From contig NZ_JAJSOO010000001.1 in NCBI RefSeq assembly GCF_029428875.1, forward strand, positions 6,916,501 to 6,980,500: a stretch of 64,000 nucleotides of DNA, written 5' to 3'. The notes under the pieces are model-generated. The model was not told where the DNA came from. It did no database searches and saw nothing but the letters and a program-made list of their open reading frames with translations. The position numbers and the translations under genes are program-made. Position 1 is the first letter of the stretch. Every line of letters begins with the position of its first letter. Of this stretch, positions 30,899 through 39,561 are shown piece by piece. The DNA is from Streptomyces sp. JH34. Lineage in GTDB: Bacteria > Actinomycetota > Actinomycetes > Streptomycetales > Streptomycetaceae.

Positions 30899-32995
30899 AT
30901 GAGCGACTCCACCCGGGTGCTGGGCGCGCCCCTGGTCCGCCGCGAGGGCCGGGACAAGGTCACCGGCACCGCCCGCTACGCCGCCGAGCACACATCGCCG
31001 GACTGCCTGTACGGCTGGATCGTGCCCGCCACCGTCCCCACCGGCCGTGTCACCGCGATCCGTACCGCCGACGCGCTGGCACTGCCCGGAGTGCACACCG
31101 TCCTGACCCATGACAACGCGCCGAGACTCGAGGAGACCGACGACGCGATCCTCGCCGTGCTCCAGGACGGCAGGGTGCCGCACCGGGGCTGGCCCGTCGC
31201 CCTCGTCCTGGCGGAGAGCCTGGAATCCGCGCGGGCCGGCGCGGACGCCGTGTACGTCGAATACACCACCACCGGGCACGACGTCGTCCTCACCGGGGAC
31301 CACCCGGGCCTCTACGTCCCGGAGGAGGCGAACGGCGGCTATCCGGGCCTGCGTGAACGCGGTGACGCCATGCACGCGTTCGACGCCGCCCCGGTGCGGA
31401 TCGACGCGACCTACACACTGCGGGGGCTGCACAACCACCCCATGGAACCGCACGCCTCCACCGCCCGGTGGGCCGACGGACACCTGACCGTCCACGACTC
31501 GAGCCAGGGATCGACCGCCGTGCGCAACAGCCTCGCCACGGCTTTCGGGCTCGACCGGAACCGGGTCACCGTGGTCTCCGAACACGTCGGCGGCGGCTTC
31601 GGCTCCAAGGGCACCCCGCGCCCCCAGTCCGTGCTCGCCGCGATGGCCGCACGGCACACGGGCCGCCCGGTCCAGCTCGCCCTGCCCCGCCGGTACATGG
31701 CGGCGATCGTCGGCCACCGCGCACCGACCCTGCAGCGGGTACGTCTGGGCGCGGACCGTGACGGCGTCCTGTCCAGCGTCTCCCACGAGATCGTCACGCA
31801 GACCTCGCGGATCAAGGAGTTCGTCGAGCAGGCCGCCGTTCCCGCCCGCGTCATGTACGCCTCACCCCACAGCCGCACGGAACACCGCGTGGCGGCACTC
31901 GACGTGCCCAGCCCGTCCTGGATGCGCGCGCCGGGAGAGGCCTCGGGCATGTACGCGCTGGAGTCGGCCATGGACGAACTGGCCTGCGCCCTCGGGATCG
32001 ATCCGGTCGAGCTGAGGCTGCGCAACGAACCGCCGGCCGAACCCGACAGCGGGCGCCCGTTCAGCAGCCGCAACCTCGCGGCCTGTCTGACCGAGGGCGC
32101 CGGGCGCTTCGGCTGGAACGACCGGGACCCCCGCCCCGCCGCCCGCGAGGAGGGGTCCTGGCTGCTCGGCACCGGGGTCGCCTCCGCGACCTACCCCGTC
32201 CTCGTCTCGAAGACCGCGGCGTCCGCGCAGGCCGCTCCGGACGGCTCGTACCGCGTCCGGGTCAACGCCACCGACATCGGCACCGGCGCCCGCACCGTCC
32301 TGGCGCAGATCGCCGCGTCGGTCCTGGGCACGGCACCGGAGAACGTACACGTCGACATCGGCAGCAGTGATCTGCCCACCGCGTCCATCGCGGGCGGTTC
32401 CTCGGGCACCGCCTCCTGGGGCTCCGCGGTGCACAAGGCCGCCACCGCCCTGGTACGGCGCCTCGCCGAGCACACCGGCCCGCTGCCGCCGGACGGCGTC
32501 ACCGTCACCGCCGACACCGGCGAGGAGACGGCCCAGGAGTCGCCGTACGCACGGCACGCCTTCGGCGCCCACTTCGCCGAGGTGGCGGTCGACTCCCTCA
32601 CCGGGGAGGTGCGGGTGCGCCGGCTCCTCGGCGTGTACGCCGCCGGACGGATCCTCAACTCCCGTACGGCACGCTCCCAGTTCATCGGCGGCATGGTCAT
32701 GGGCCTCGGCATGGCCCTCACCGAGGGCAGCACCATGGACCCGGCCTTCGGCGACTTCACCGAGAGCGACCTCGCCTCCTACCACGTGCCGTCCTGCGCG
32801 GACGTCCCCGACATCCAGGCGCACTGGATCGATGAGGACGACCCGCACCTCAACCCCATGGGCAGCAAGGGCATCGGCGAGATCGGCATCGTCGGTACCG
32901 CGGCCGCGATCGGGAACGCCGTGCGACACGCCACCGGAGCTCGGCTGCGCGAGCTCCCGCTGACCCCGGACAAACTGCTGCCCTACCTGCCGTGA
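30899..32995 (+). CDS. Aldehyde oxidoreductase molybdenum subunit (PaoC/YagR-like)
   Basis: 698 aa from the ATG at 30899, after GAGGA. It contains the two halves of the molybdenum hydroxylase fold: REGRDKVTGTARYAAE at the start, VGGGFGSKGTPRPQSVLAA (cofactor-binding loop), and GEASGMYALESAMDELACALG. Near the C-terminus is MGSKGIGEIGIVGTA, whose Glu is the catalytic base. The CO dehydrogenase signature AYRCSFR is absent. It should oxidise aldehydes to acids using molybdopterin cytosine dinucleotide. The dedicated chaperone (PaoD/XdhC family) is not encoded in the window. The physiological aldehyde is unknown. Confidence 0.9.
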   Translation: MSDSTRVLGAPLVRREGRDKVTGTARYAAEHTSPDCLYGWIVPATVPTGRVTAIRTADALALPGVHTVLTHDNAPRLEETDDAILAVLQDGRVPHRGWPVALVLAESLESARAGADAVYVEYTTTGHDVVLTGDHPGLYVPEEANGGYPGLRERGDAMHAFDAAPVRIDATYTLRGLHNHPMEPHASTARWADGHLTVHDSSQGSTAVRNSLATAFGLDRNRVTVVSEHVGGGFGSKGTPRPQSVLAAMAARHTGRPVQLALPRRYMAAIVGHRAPTLQRVRLGADRDGVLSSVSHEIVTQTSRIKEFVEQAAVPARVMYASPHSRTEHRVAALDVPSPSWMRAPGEASGMYALESAMDELACALGIDPVELRLRNEPPAEPDSGRPFSSRNLAACLTEGAGRFGWNDRDPRPAAREEGSWLLGTGVASATYPVLVSKTAASAQAAPDGSYRVRVNATDIGTGARTVLAQIAASVLGTAPENVHVDIGSSDLPTASIAGGSSGTASWGSAVHKAATALVRRLAEHTGPLPPDGVTVTADTGEETAQESPYARHAFGAHFAEVAVDSLTGEVRVRRLLGVYAAGRILNSRTARSQFIGGMVMGLGMALTEGSTMDPAFGDFTESDLASYHVPSCADVPDIQAHWIDEDDPHLNPMGSKGIGEIGIVGTAAAIGNAVRHATGARLRELPLTPDKLLPYLP

Positions 32996-33146
32996 CACCC
33001 GCCGCGGGCCCCCTCGGTTGCGGGACCGTCCCCCCGGGGTCACCCTGATGAATGACCAAGAAGTGATTACTGCTCACGCTTCGTGTTCGGGGGTCGTCGG
33101 TTCAACGGGGTGAAGCACGTGAGCCTCGCGGTGAGGAGCCTCAACG

Positions 33147-33644
33147 ATGACCGTTCCACTCGACCGGCACTACCTGGTCGAACTGCAGGTGTCGGCGGAG
33201 CGCATTTCCCAGCTGCGGCGCATAGTCGCCGCGCACCTTCGTCACTGGAGTCTCGAACTGCACGTCCGGCCGGTGTGCCGGGCGGCCGAGGAACTCCTGA
33301 CGAACGTCCAGCGACATGTCGGCGACGGCAACCGCTGCGTCCTCGAGCTCCGCTGGACCGGCCGGCACCTGACGGTGTCCGTGGCCGACGACGATTCCCG
33401 GATGCCCCGGCTGCTGGACGGCGGTGGCGGCGGCCTCAGCCGCGTCATGGCCCTGAGTGACAGCTGGGGCACCTGCCGGACCGCCGACGGCAAGGTCGTG
33501 TGGTTCACGCGCTACGCGGAGACCCCGGTCACCACCGGGCTTCTCCCGCCGGCGCCCCTGCCCGGCGGCCGTACGTTCCTCGACGGCCCGGTCTCCGAGG
33601 GCGGCCCCGTCGCCGGGAGCGGCCCGGTCGCCGAACTCGTGTGA
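33147..33644 (+). CDS. Anti-sigma-type ATP-binding protein (HATPase_c_2, RsbW-like)
   Basis: 165 aa, ATG at 33147 after GAGGAG. It is a single GHKL ATPase fold. The N-box lies in CRAAEELLTNVQRHVGDGNRC, the VSVADDDSRMPRLLDGGGGGLS stretch is the G1-like region, and LSRVMALSDSWGTCRTADGKVVWF is the end of the domain. The last 40 residues are a Pro/Gly-rich tail. Many Streptomyces paralogs exist; some act as serine kinases/anti-sigma factors in SigB/SigF-type switches. No sigma factor or anti-anti-sigma gene is adjacent, so its partner is unknown. It lies 151 bp after the molybdoenzyme block and is followed by a terminator. Confidence 0.85.
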   Translation: MTVPLDRHYLVELQVSAERISQLRRIVAAHLRHWSLELHVRPVCRAAEELLTNVQRHVGDGNRCVLELRWTGRHLTVSVADDDSRMPRLLDGGGGGLSRVMALSDSWGTCRTADGKVVWFTRYAETPVTTGLLPPAPLPGGRTFLDGPVSEGGPVAGSGPVAELV

Positions 33645-33662
33645 CGGACGGCCCGGTTCCGG

Positions 33663-33715
33663 CCCGGCCGGTGCGGACGGTGTGCCTGCGGCACGCATGA
33701 TCCGCACCGGCCGGG
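33663..33715 (+). terminator. Hairpin terminator after the RsbW-like gene
   Basis: Perfect 15-bp stem (33663-33677 with 33701-33715). The 23-base loop contains a smaller GTGC/GCAC hairpin. It lies 19 bp after the stop. Confidence 0.7.
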
Positions 33716-33793
33716 TACGCGTGCGTGAGGGGTCGCGTCGCGCGCCGCCGCGTGGCGCGTGACGGTCGAAGAACAACGCAAGGAGGCACAGCC

Positions 33794-35200
33794 ATGCCCA
33801 TCGCGACGGTCAATCCCGCGAACGGCGAGACGCTCAGGACATTCGACGCACTGGACGAGGGGGAGACCGAGCGCAGGATCGCCGCGGCCCACCGCGCGTT
33901 CCGCGACCACCGCACCACGGACTTCGCCGAGCGAGCCCGTCTGCTGAACCGGGCCGCCGATCTCCTCGACGAGGACCTGCAGGACATCGCCCGGACCATG
34001 ACGACCGAGATGGGCAAGCCGGTCAAGGCCGCCCGCGCCGAGGCCGCCAAGTGTGCCAAGGCCATGCGCTGGTACGCGGCCAACGCCGAGCGGCTGCTGG
34101 CCGACGAACACCCCGACGACGCCGACGTCAAGGACTCCGGTGCCTCCCGCGCGCGGGTGCACTACCGGCCGCTGGGCGTGGTGCTCGCCGTGATGCCGTG
34201 GAACTTCCCGCTCTGGCAGGTCATGCGCTTCGCCGCACCCGCGCTCATGGCGGGCAACACCGGTCTGCTCAAGCACGCCTCGAACGTGCCGCAGACCGCC
34301 CTGTACCTCGAGGACCTGTTCACCAGGGCGGGCTTCCCCGAGGGCTGCTTCCAGACGCTGCTCATCGGCTCGGGTGCCGTCGAGGCGGTCCTGCGAGACC
34401 CGAGGGTCGCCGCGGCGACCCTCACCGGCAGCGAGCCGGCCGGCCGCGCCGTCGCCTCCGTCGCGGGCGACGAGGTCAAGAAGACCGTGCTGGAACTGGG
34501 CGGCAGCGACCCCTTCGTCGTCCTGTCCTCGGCGGACGTCGAGAAGGCAGCCGACACGGCGGTGACCGCCCGTGTCCAGAACAACGGCCAGTCCTGCATC
34601 GCCGCCAAGCGCTTCATCGTCCACGCGGACGTCTACGACGCCTTCGCCGAGCGTTTCACCGCGGGGATGCGCGCCCTGAGCGTCGGGGACCCGCTGGAGG
34701 AGTCCACCGACGTGGGTCCGCTCTCCAGCGAGCAGGGCCGCACCGATCTGGAGGAGCTCGTCCACGACGCCCTGGGCAAGGGCGCGACCGCGCTGTGCGG
34801 GGGCCGGCGACCCGAGGGCATGGACCGCGGCTGGTTCTACGAGCCCACGGTCCTCACCGGGATCACCCCGGCCATGCGCATCCACCGCGAGGAGACCTTC
34901 GGACCGGTGGCGACCCTCTACCGGGTCTCGGACCTCGACGAGGCCGTGGAGCTCGCCAACGACACCCCCTTCGGGCTCAGTTCCAACGTATGGACACGTG
35001 ACCAGGGGGAGATGGACCGCTGTGTGCGCGACGTGGAGGCCGGCGGGGTCTTCTTCAACGGCATGACGGCCTCCCACCCCGCGCTGCCGTTCGGCGGGGT
35101 GAAGCGCTCCGGCTACGGGCGGGAGCTGGCCGGGCACGGCATCCGCGAGTTCTGCAACGCCACCACCGTCTGGTACGGGCCCGGCTCGGACGCCCGCTAG
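33794..35200 (+). CDS. NAD(P)-dependent succinate-semialdehyde dehydrogenase (GabD2-like)
   Basis: 468 aa from the ATG at 33794, following AAGGAGG. It is an aldehyde dehydrogenase superfamily member: VMPWNFPLWQVMRFAAPALMAGN (cofactor site), KKTVLELGGSDPFVVL with the catalytic Glu, NNGQSCIAAKRF with the catalytic Cys, and FGGVKRSGYGREL at the C-terminus. The opening PIATVNPANGETLRTFDALD is typical of the short succinate-semialdehyde dehydrogenase type. It oxidises succinate semialdehyde to succinate, and often other short aldehydes. The phosphoketolase gene starts 45 bp downstream in the same direction, so the two may be co-transcribed. The substrate assignment is by family only. Confidence 0.85.
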   Translation: MPIATVNPANGETLRTFDALDEGETERRIAAAHRAFRDHRTTDFAERARLLNRAADLLDEDLQDIARTMTTEMGKPVKAARAEAAKCAKAMRWYAANAERLLADEHPDDADVKDSGASRARVHYRPLGVVLAVMPWNFPLWQVMRFAAPALMAGNTGLLKHASNVPQTALYLEDLFTRAGFPEGCFQTLLIGSGAVEAVLRDPRVAAATLTGSEPAGRAVASVAGDEVKKTVLELGGSDPFVVLSSADVEKAADTAVTARVQNNGQSCIAAKRFIVHADVYDAFAERFTAGMRALSVGDPLEESTDVGPLSSEQGRTDLEELVHDALGKGATALCGGRRPEGMDRGWFYEPTVLTGITPAMRIHREETFGPVATLYRVSDLDEAVELANDTPFGLSSNVWTRDQGEMDRCVRDVEAGGVFFNGMTASHPALPFGGVKRSGYGRELAGHGIREFCNATTVWYGPGSDAR

Positions 35201-35245
35201 ACACGGACGGACCCGGACCCTCGCCATGCCCCAGGGAGACGCCTC

Positions 35246-37633
35246 ATGACCGACGCCCGTACGCCGTCCGGGGTATCCGCCCCGTCCGACACCGAGATCG
35301 CGGCACTCGACGCGCACTGGCGTGCCGCCAACTACCTGGCGGTCGGACAGATCTATCTGATGGCCAACCCCCTCCTGGAGGAGCCGCTGGCCCCGGAGCA
35401 CATCAAGCCGCGGCTGCTCGGCCACTGGGGCACCTCACCCGGACTGAACCTCGTCCACACCCATCTCAACCGGATCGTGACGACACGGAACCGGCAGGCG
35501 ATGTGCGTCTGGGGGCCCGGCCACGGCGGCCCCGCCGTCCTCGCCAACTCCTGGCTCGAGGGCAGTTACGCGGAGACCTACCCCGATGTGAGCCGGGACC
35601 GGGCCGGGATGGGAGCGCTGTTCAAGCAGTTCTCCTTCCCCGGCGGTGTTCCCAGCCACGTCGCCCCGGAGACCCCGGGGTCCATCCACGAGGGCGGCGA
35701 ACTGGGATACGCGCTGACCCACGCCTACGGCGCCGCCTTCGACCACCCGGAACTCCTCGTCGCCTGCGTGATCGGGGACGGAGAGGCGGAGACGGGTCCG
35801 CTGGCCGCGTCCTGGCACTCCAACAAGTTCCTCGACCCCGTGCACGACGGCGCCGTCCTGCCGATCCTCCACCTCAACGGGTACAAGATCGCGAACCCGA
35901 CGGTGCTTGCCCGGCTGCCCGAGGACGAACTCGACGCACTCCTGCGCGGGTACGGCCACGACCCCGTGTACGTCGAGGGGGACGAGCCCGCCGTGGTCCA
36001 CCGCGCGCTGGCCGCCGCCATGGACCTCGCGGTGGACCGCATCGACGCCTACCAGCGGGCGGCCCGCACCGACGGCGCGTCCGCGCGCCCCCGCTGGCCC
36101 ATGATCGTGCTGCGAACCCCCAAGGGCTGGACCGGCCCCGTGGACGTCGACGGGCTCCCCGTCGAGAACACCTGGCGGGCCCACCAGGTCCCGTTGCCCG
36201 GGGTCCGGGACAACCCGGACCACCTGCGTCAGCTCGAGGAGTGGATGCGCTCCTACCGGCCCGAGGAACTCTTCGACTCCGAGGGCAGGCCCACCGCCCA
36301 GGTCCTGGAGTGCGTTCCCGAAGGAGCCGCCCGGCTCGGCTCGACCCCGTACGCCAACGGAGGGCTGCTCCTGCGCGACCTCCCGCTTCCTCCCCTCGAG
36401 AACCACGCCGTGCGGGTCGACAGGCCGGGGACCGTCCTGCACGAACCCACCCGGATCCTGGGCGGACTGCTCGCAGAGGTCATGGCCGCCACCGCCGACC
36501 GCAGGAACTTCCGGGTGGTGGGACCCGACGAGACCGAGTCCAACCGCCTGGGCGCCCTCTACGAGGCCACCGGAAAAGCCTGGCAGGCGGAGGTCCTTCC
36601 GACCGACGAGCACCTGGCCCGCGACGGCCGGGTGATGGAGGTCCTGTCGGAACACCTGTGCCAGGGCTGGCTGGAGGGCTATGTCCTCACCGGACGGCAC
36701 GGCCTTTTCTCCTCGTACGAAGCCTTCGCCCACATCGTCGACTCGATGGTCAACCAGCACATCAAGTGGCTCCGCACGTCGCGGCGGCTGCACTGGCGCG
36801 CGCCCGTCGCCTCGCTGAACTACCTGCTCACCTCGCACGTCTGGCGTCAGGACCACAACGGCTTCTCGCACCAGGACCCCGGCTTCGTCGACCACATCCT
36901 CAACAAGAGTCCCGAGGTCGTGCGGGTCTATCTGCCGCCGGACGCCAACACGCTGCTGTCCACCGCCGACCATGTGCTGCGCAGCCGTGACTACGTCAAC
37001 GTGATCGTCGCCGGCAAGCAGCCCGGCTTCGACTGGCTCACCCTCGACGAGGCCCGTGCGCACTGCGCCCGAGGGGCCGGCGTCTGGGAATGGGCCGGCA
37101 CCGAGGACGGCGGCCGCGAACCCGACGTGGTGCTGGCCTGCGCCGGCGACGTACCCACCCTGGAGACGATGGCCGCGGCCGGTCTGCTGCGCCGTCATCT
37201 TCCGGAGCTCGCCGTGCGCGTGGTCAACGTGGTCGACATGACCCGGCTGCTGCCGCACGACGAGCACCCGCACGGCATGCCGGACGCGGAGTACGACGCC
37301 GTCTTCACCCGGGACAAGCCCGTGATCTTCGCCTACCACGGCTACCCCTGGCTGGTGCACCGCCTCGCGTACCGGCGCACGGGACACGCCCATCTCCACG
37401 TGCGGGGCTACAAGGAGGAGGGGACCACCACCACGCCGTTCGACATGGTGGTCCGCAACGACCTGGACCGCTACCGGCTGGTCATGGACGTGCTCGACCG
37501 GGTGCCCGGTCTGGGAGTCCGTGCGGTCTCCGTCCGGCAGGCGATGGCGGACGTCCGCAGCCGGCACCACGACTGGATCCGGGAACACGGCACGGACCTG
37601 CCCGAGGTCGCCGACTGGACCTGGGAGGGCTGA
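35246..37633 (+). CDS. xfp: Phosphoketolase (xylulose 5-phosphate/fructose 6-phosphate)
   Basis: 795 aa, the normal length. The thiamine diphosphate enzyme cleaves xylulose 5-phosphate (and often fructose 6-phosphate) with phosphate into acetyl phosphate and glyceraldehyde 3-phosphate or erythrose 4-phosphate. Landmarks: LLGHWGTSPGLNLVHTHLNR near the start; the cofactor segment GDGEAETGPLAASWHSNKF; FLDPVHDGAVLPILHLNGYKI; ESNRLGALYEATGK; and RVYLPPDANTLLST in the second half. All are family-specific. The gene follows an aldehyde dehydrogenase and ends in a strong terminator. No acetate kinase is nearby, so the acetyl phosphate fate is not shown here. Confidence 0.95.
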   Translation: MTDARTPSGVSAPSDTEIAALDAHWRAANYLAVGQIYLMANPLLEEPLAPEHIKPRLLGHWGTSPGLNLVHTHLNRIVTTRNRQAMCVWGPGHGGPAVLANSWLEGSYAETYPDVSRDRAGMGALFKQFSFPGGVPSHVAPETPGSIHEGGELGYALTHAYGAAFDHPELLVACVIGDGEAETGPLAASWHSNKFLDPVHDGAVLPILHLNGYKIANPTVLARLPEDELDALLRGYGHDPVYVEGDEPAVVHRALAAAMDLAVDRIDAYQRAARTDGASARPRWPMIVLRTPKGWTGPVDVDGLPVENTWRAHQVPLPGVRDNPDHLRQLEEWMRSYRPEELFDSEGRPTAQVLECVPEGAARLGSTPYANGGLLLRDLPLPPLENHAVRVDRPGTVLHEPTRILGGLLAEVMAATADRRNFRVVGPDETESNRLGALYEATGKAWQAEVLPTDEHLARDGRVMEVLSEHLCQGWLEGYVLTGRHGLFSSYEAFAHIVDSMVNQHIKWLRTSRRLHWRAPVASLNYLLTSHVWRQDHNGFSHQDPGFVDHILNKSPEVVRVYLPPDANTLLSTADHVLRSRDYVNVIVAGKQPGFDWLTLDEARAHCARGAGVWEWAGTEDGGREPDVVLACAGDVPTLETMAAAGLLRRHLPELAVRVVNVVDMTRLLPHDEHPHGMPDAEYDAVFTRDKPVIFAYHGYPWLVHRLAYRRTGHAHLHVRGYKEEGTTTTPFDMVVRNDLDRYRLVMDVLDRVPGLGVRAVSVRQAMADVRSRHHDWIREHGTDLPEVADWTWEG

Positions 37634-37645
37634 ACACCGCACGAC

Positions 37646-37687
37646 GCACTCCGGCCGGCCTGCGGGGAAACAGGCCGGCCGGAGTGC
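37646..37687. terminator. Bidirectional hairpin terminator after phosphoketolase
   Basis: Perfect 17-bp stem (37646-37662 with 37671-37687), loop CGGGGAAA, between convergent genes. Confidence 0.85.
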
Positions 37688-37701
37688 GGGGGGACGGGTG
37701 C

Positions 37702-38133
37702 TCAGTTCACGGCGGGAGTCACGGCCGGCGTCACGGTGGTACGGACGACGGGCGACACGGCCCCGCCCCCGACGATCCGGAGGGCGTTCTCGCCCGTGAT
37801 GCCCAGCTTCACGCGCATGCTGTACTCGCCGCTCCTGGTGGTCCTGATGGTGGCGGGCAGGGTCACCCAGCGCTTGCCCTGCTTCTGCTGCAGGGTGACC
37901 GGTGTGCCGGAACCGATGTTCCGGGCGGCGCCGTGGATACGGAACTCCTCCCAGGCCGACACGCTGCGCGCGGTCGCGTACGCGGAGAGAGCCGGCCGCG
38001 TGGCCAGGTCCTGCGCGCGTTCCCCGGACGGCGGTGCGGGGACACCGGACGACGCCGCGGCCCCGCCCACCGCTCCGGCCAGCGCCACCGCTGTGAGCAG
38101 GGCTGCCGCCGACGCGCGCCTGAATCGGTCCAT
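37702..38133 (-). CDS. Small secreted protein of unknown function
   Basis: 143 aa from the ATG at 38133, nine bases after GAAGGAGAG. Residues 1-28 are a Sec signal peptide (MDRFRRASAAALLTAVALAG, cleavage probably after GGAAA). The mature part, about 115 residues, reads like a single immunoglobulin-like or beta-sandwich domain: FRIHGAARNIGSGTPVTLQQ, KRWVTLPATIRTTRSGEYSM, KLGITGENALRIVGG. Similar domains recur in Streptomyces secreted proteins. There is no LPxTG motif, lipobox or catalytic pattern. The region upstream (38190-38240) is A+T-rich and likely contains the promoter. Confidence 0.75.
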   Translation of the reverse strand: MDRFRRASAAALLTAVALAGAVGGAAASSGVPAPPSGERAQDLATRPALSAYATARSVSAWEEFRIHGAARNIGSGTPVTLQQKQGKRWVTLPATIRTTRSGEYSMRVKLGITGENALRIVGGGAVSPVVRTTVTPAVTPAVN

Positions 38134-38244
38134 GAATGGCTCTCCTTCGTGCCCGACGTGATCGGGGAGATCGACGTCGTGAGATCGACTTCGGAGCGCC
38201 AAATCTAGACAAACTTCACATAATCCTCACGTAGGAACACGCGG

Positions 38245-39360
38245 TCAGAAACGCAGGACCGCCGCGAGCCTCCCGTGGTGCGCGAGCGAGTCGTCCGCGA
38301 CGAAGGCGACCTCGCACCCCTTGTCCAGTGCCGCTTCGACGAGCTCGTCGACGATGTCCTCGCGGACCTGTCCGTCCTGGGCCGCGACGGACTCCCGGCC
38401 CACCGGCTCGAGGTGACCGTCGGTGACCCTCACCGTCTCGTCGAAGTGCTCCTCGACCGCGACCAGGCCCGCCCTGCCCTCCCGTACCGCCAGCCACACC
38501 TCGTCGAGTCCGCCCGCGAACGAGCGGCTGCTGTGCGCCTTGTCGAGCCTGCCCCGGATCCGGGAGGCGGTCTGCCCGCGCCAGTCCTCGAGGGCCGGGC
38601 CCAGCTCCTTGAGCAACTCGGGGGCAGTGGTGTCCGCCGTGGTCCCCTTCGCGACCCGGCCCACGGCCGGCTTCGCGCTCTCGCCGACCTCGTCCAGCAG
38701 GGAGAGTGCCGGTGCGAGGCCCACGAGGAAGAGGGGGCGCGGGTCGGCCGCCAGAACCGCGCGCAGCTTCTCGTCGACCGAGCGCATGAAGTTGCGGGCG
38801 TCCTCGCTGCTGTAGGTGCTCGGGGTGTCGCCGATCCGCTCCTCGCGCTGCGGGTTCGGCTCCTCGTGCGGGGCCGTGAGCGGGAACCCGTCCCGCTGCT
38901 CGGGGCGCAGGTCCTCGCTCGTGCCGGAGAACAGGGAGGCGTGCTCGGCGGACAGGCTGAGGACCCAGAACAGCCGCGCCCCGGCCTTGGCCGCGACCAG
39001 GTTGCGGGTGAGGTAGCTGTCGCTCAGGACCACTCGTTCGGGTGCGGTGCGCGGGAGTTGCCAGATCTGGTACTCGTCGGCGTCGGCGAAGATGAGGAGG
39101 GACTCCAGGGCGCGGCGCTGGTCCACCTCGGCCACCGCGCGGTCCAGCTGCGCCTTCACCGCGGCCCGGGTCTCGTGGGTCACCCGGGGGTCGGCGTCCA
39201 GTCGGTTGCCGGCCTCGGCCACGAGGTTGCGCAGCCGCACGGCGTCCTGGGCGTTGTCCGGCGCGCGGCGGTGGGTCGGCATGGTCAGGGACAGGGCCGG
39301 ATAGGGCCTGGTCGCCCGGAGTTCCTGCAGCAGGCCGGGCGTCAGCGCGTCCGTGTCCAT
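38245..39360 (-). CDS. baeRF3-type (archaeo-eukaryotic release-factor-like) protein
   Basis: 371 aa, ATG at 39360 preceded by GGGAGGG. The order of segments (TDALTPGLLQELRATRPYPALSLTMPTHR, RALESLLIFADADEYQIWQLP, RNLVAAKAGARLFWVLSLS, DTPSTYSSEDARNFMRSVDEKL, FLVGLAPALSLLDEV) matches the bacterial relatives of archaeal/eukaryotic release factor 1 and Dom34 (baeRF family 3). In-silico work on that superfamily suggests ribosome-associated roles, such as responding to stalled ribosomes or modified proteins. No GGQ tripeptide is present, so classical peptide release is unlikely. It faces the glutaminase gene across an A+T-rich promoter gap. Confidence 0.75.
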   Translation of the reverse strand: MDTDALTPGLLQELRATRPYPALSLTMPTHRRAPDNAQDAVRLRNLVAEAGNRLDADPRVTHETRAAVKAQLDRAVAEVDQRRALESLLIFADADEYQIWQLPRTAPERVVLSDSYLTRNLVAAKAGARLFWVLSLSAEHASLFSGTSEDLRPEQRDGFPLTAPHEEPNPQREERIGDTPSTYSSEDARNFMRSVDEKLRAVLAADPRPLFLVGLAPALSLLDEVGESAKPAVGRVAKGTTADTTAPELLKELGPALEDWRGQTASRIRGRLDKAHSSRSFAGGLDEVWLAVREGRAGLVAVEEHFDETVRVTDGHLEPVGRESVAAQDGQVREDIVDELVEAALDKGCEVAFVADDSLAHHGRLAAVLRF

Positions 39361-39410
39361 CGTTCCCTCCCGGGGGTCCGCGGTACTGGGGCCGCCCTCT
39401 GTGCGGAGCG

Positions 39411-39480
39411 GTTGTTCGACGAGTCAATTCATACCTTTTGATCCTAATATGAGCGAATTATTCTTTTCTTTCCGGAGGTG
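39411..39480. promoter_or_regulatory. A+T-rich divergent promoter region, baeRF / glutaminase
   Basis: From about 39420 to 39475 the sequence is mostly A and T, a striking island in this genome. It lies between two divergent starts. TTGACT occurs on the minus strand near 39422-39427, but I could not pair it with a convincing -10. Both flanking genes probably start transcription here. Confidence 0.5.
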
Positions 39481-39486
39481 TATGCG

Positions 39487-39561
39487 ATGTCCACACCCGG
39501 AACGACGGGAGAGGGGCTGCCCCAGGCAAGGCCCGTGCTGAGCCCGGCGGGCAACCCGTGA
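39487..39561 (+). CDS. 24-codon leader frame coupled to glutaminase
   Basis: ATG at 39487 is preceded by a good CCGGAGG eight to nine bases upstream. It encodes 24 residues (MSTPGTTGEGLPQARPVLSP, then AGNP) and stops at 39559-39561, overlapping the glutaminase GTG (GTGA). The glutaminase start has no ribosome binding site of its own, so ribosomes probably reach it through this frame. The peptide has no signal sequence or recognisable domain. It may be a translational coupler or a regulatory leader peptide. A second ATG at 39482 opens a 19-codon frame that ends earlier. This call rests on the ribosome binding site and the stop/start overlap only. Confidence 0.45.
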   Translation: MSTPGTTGEGLPQARPVLSPAGNP

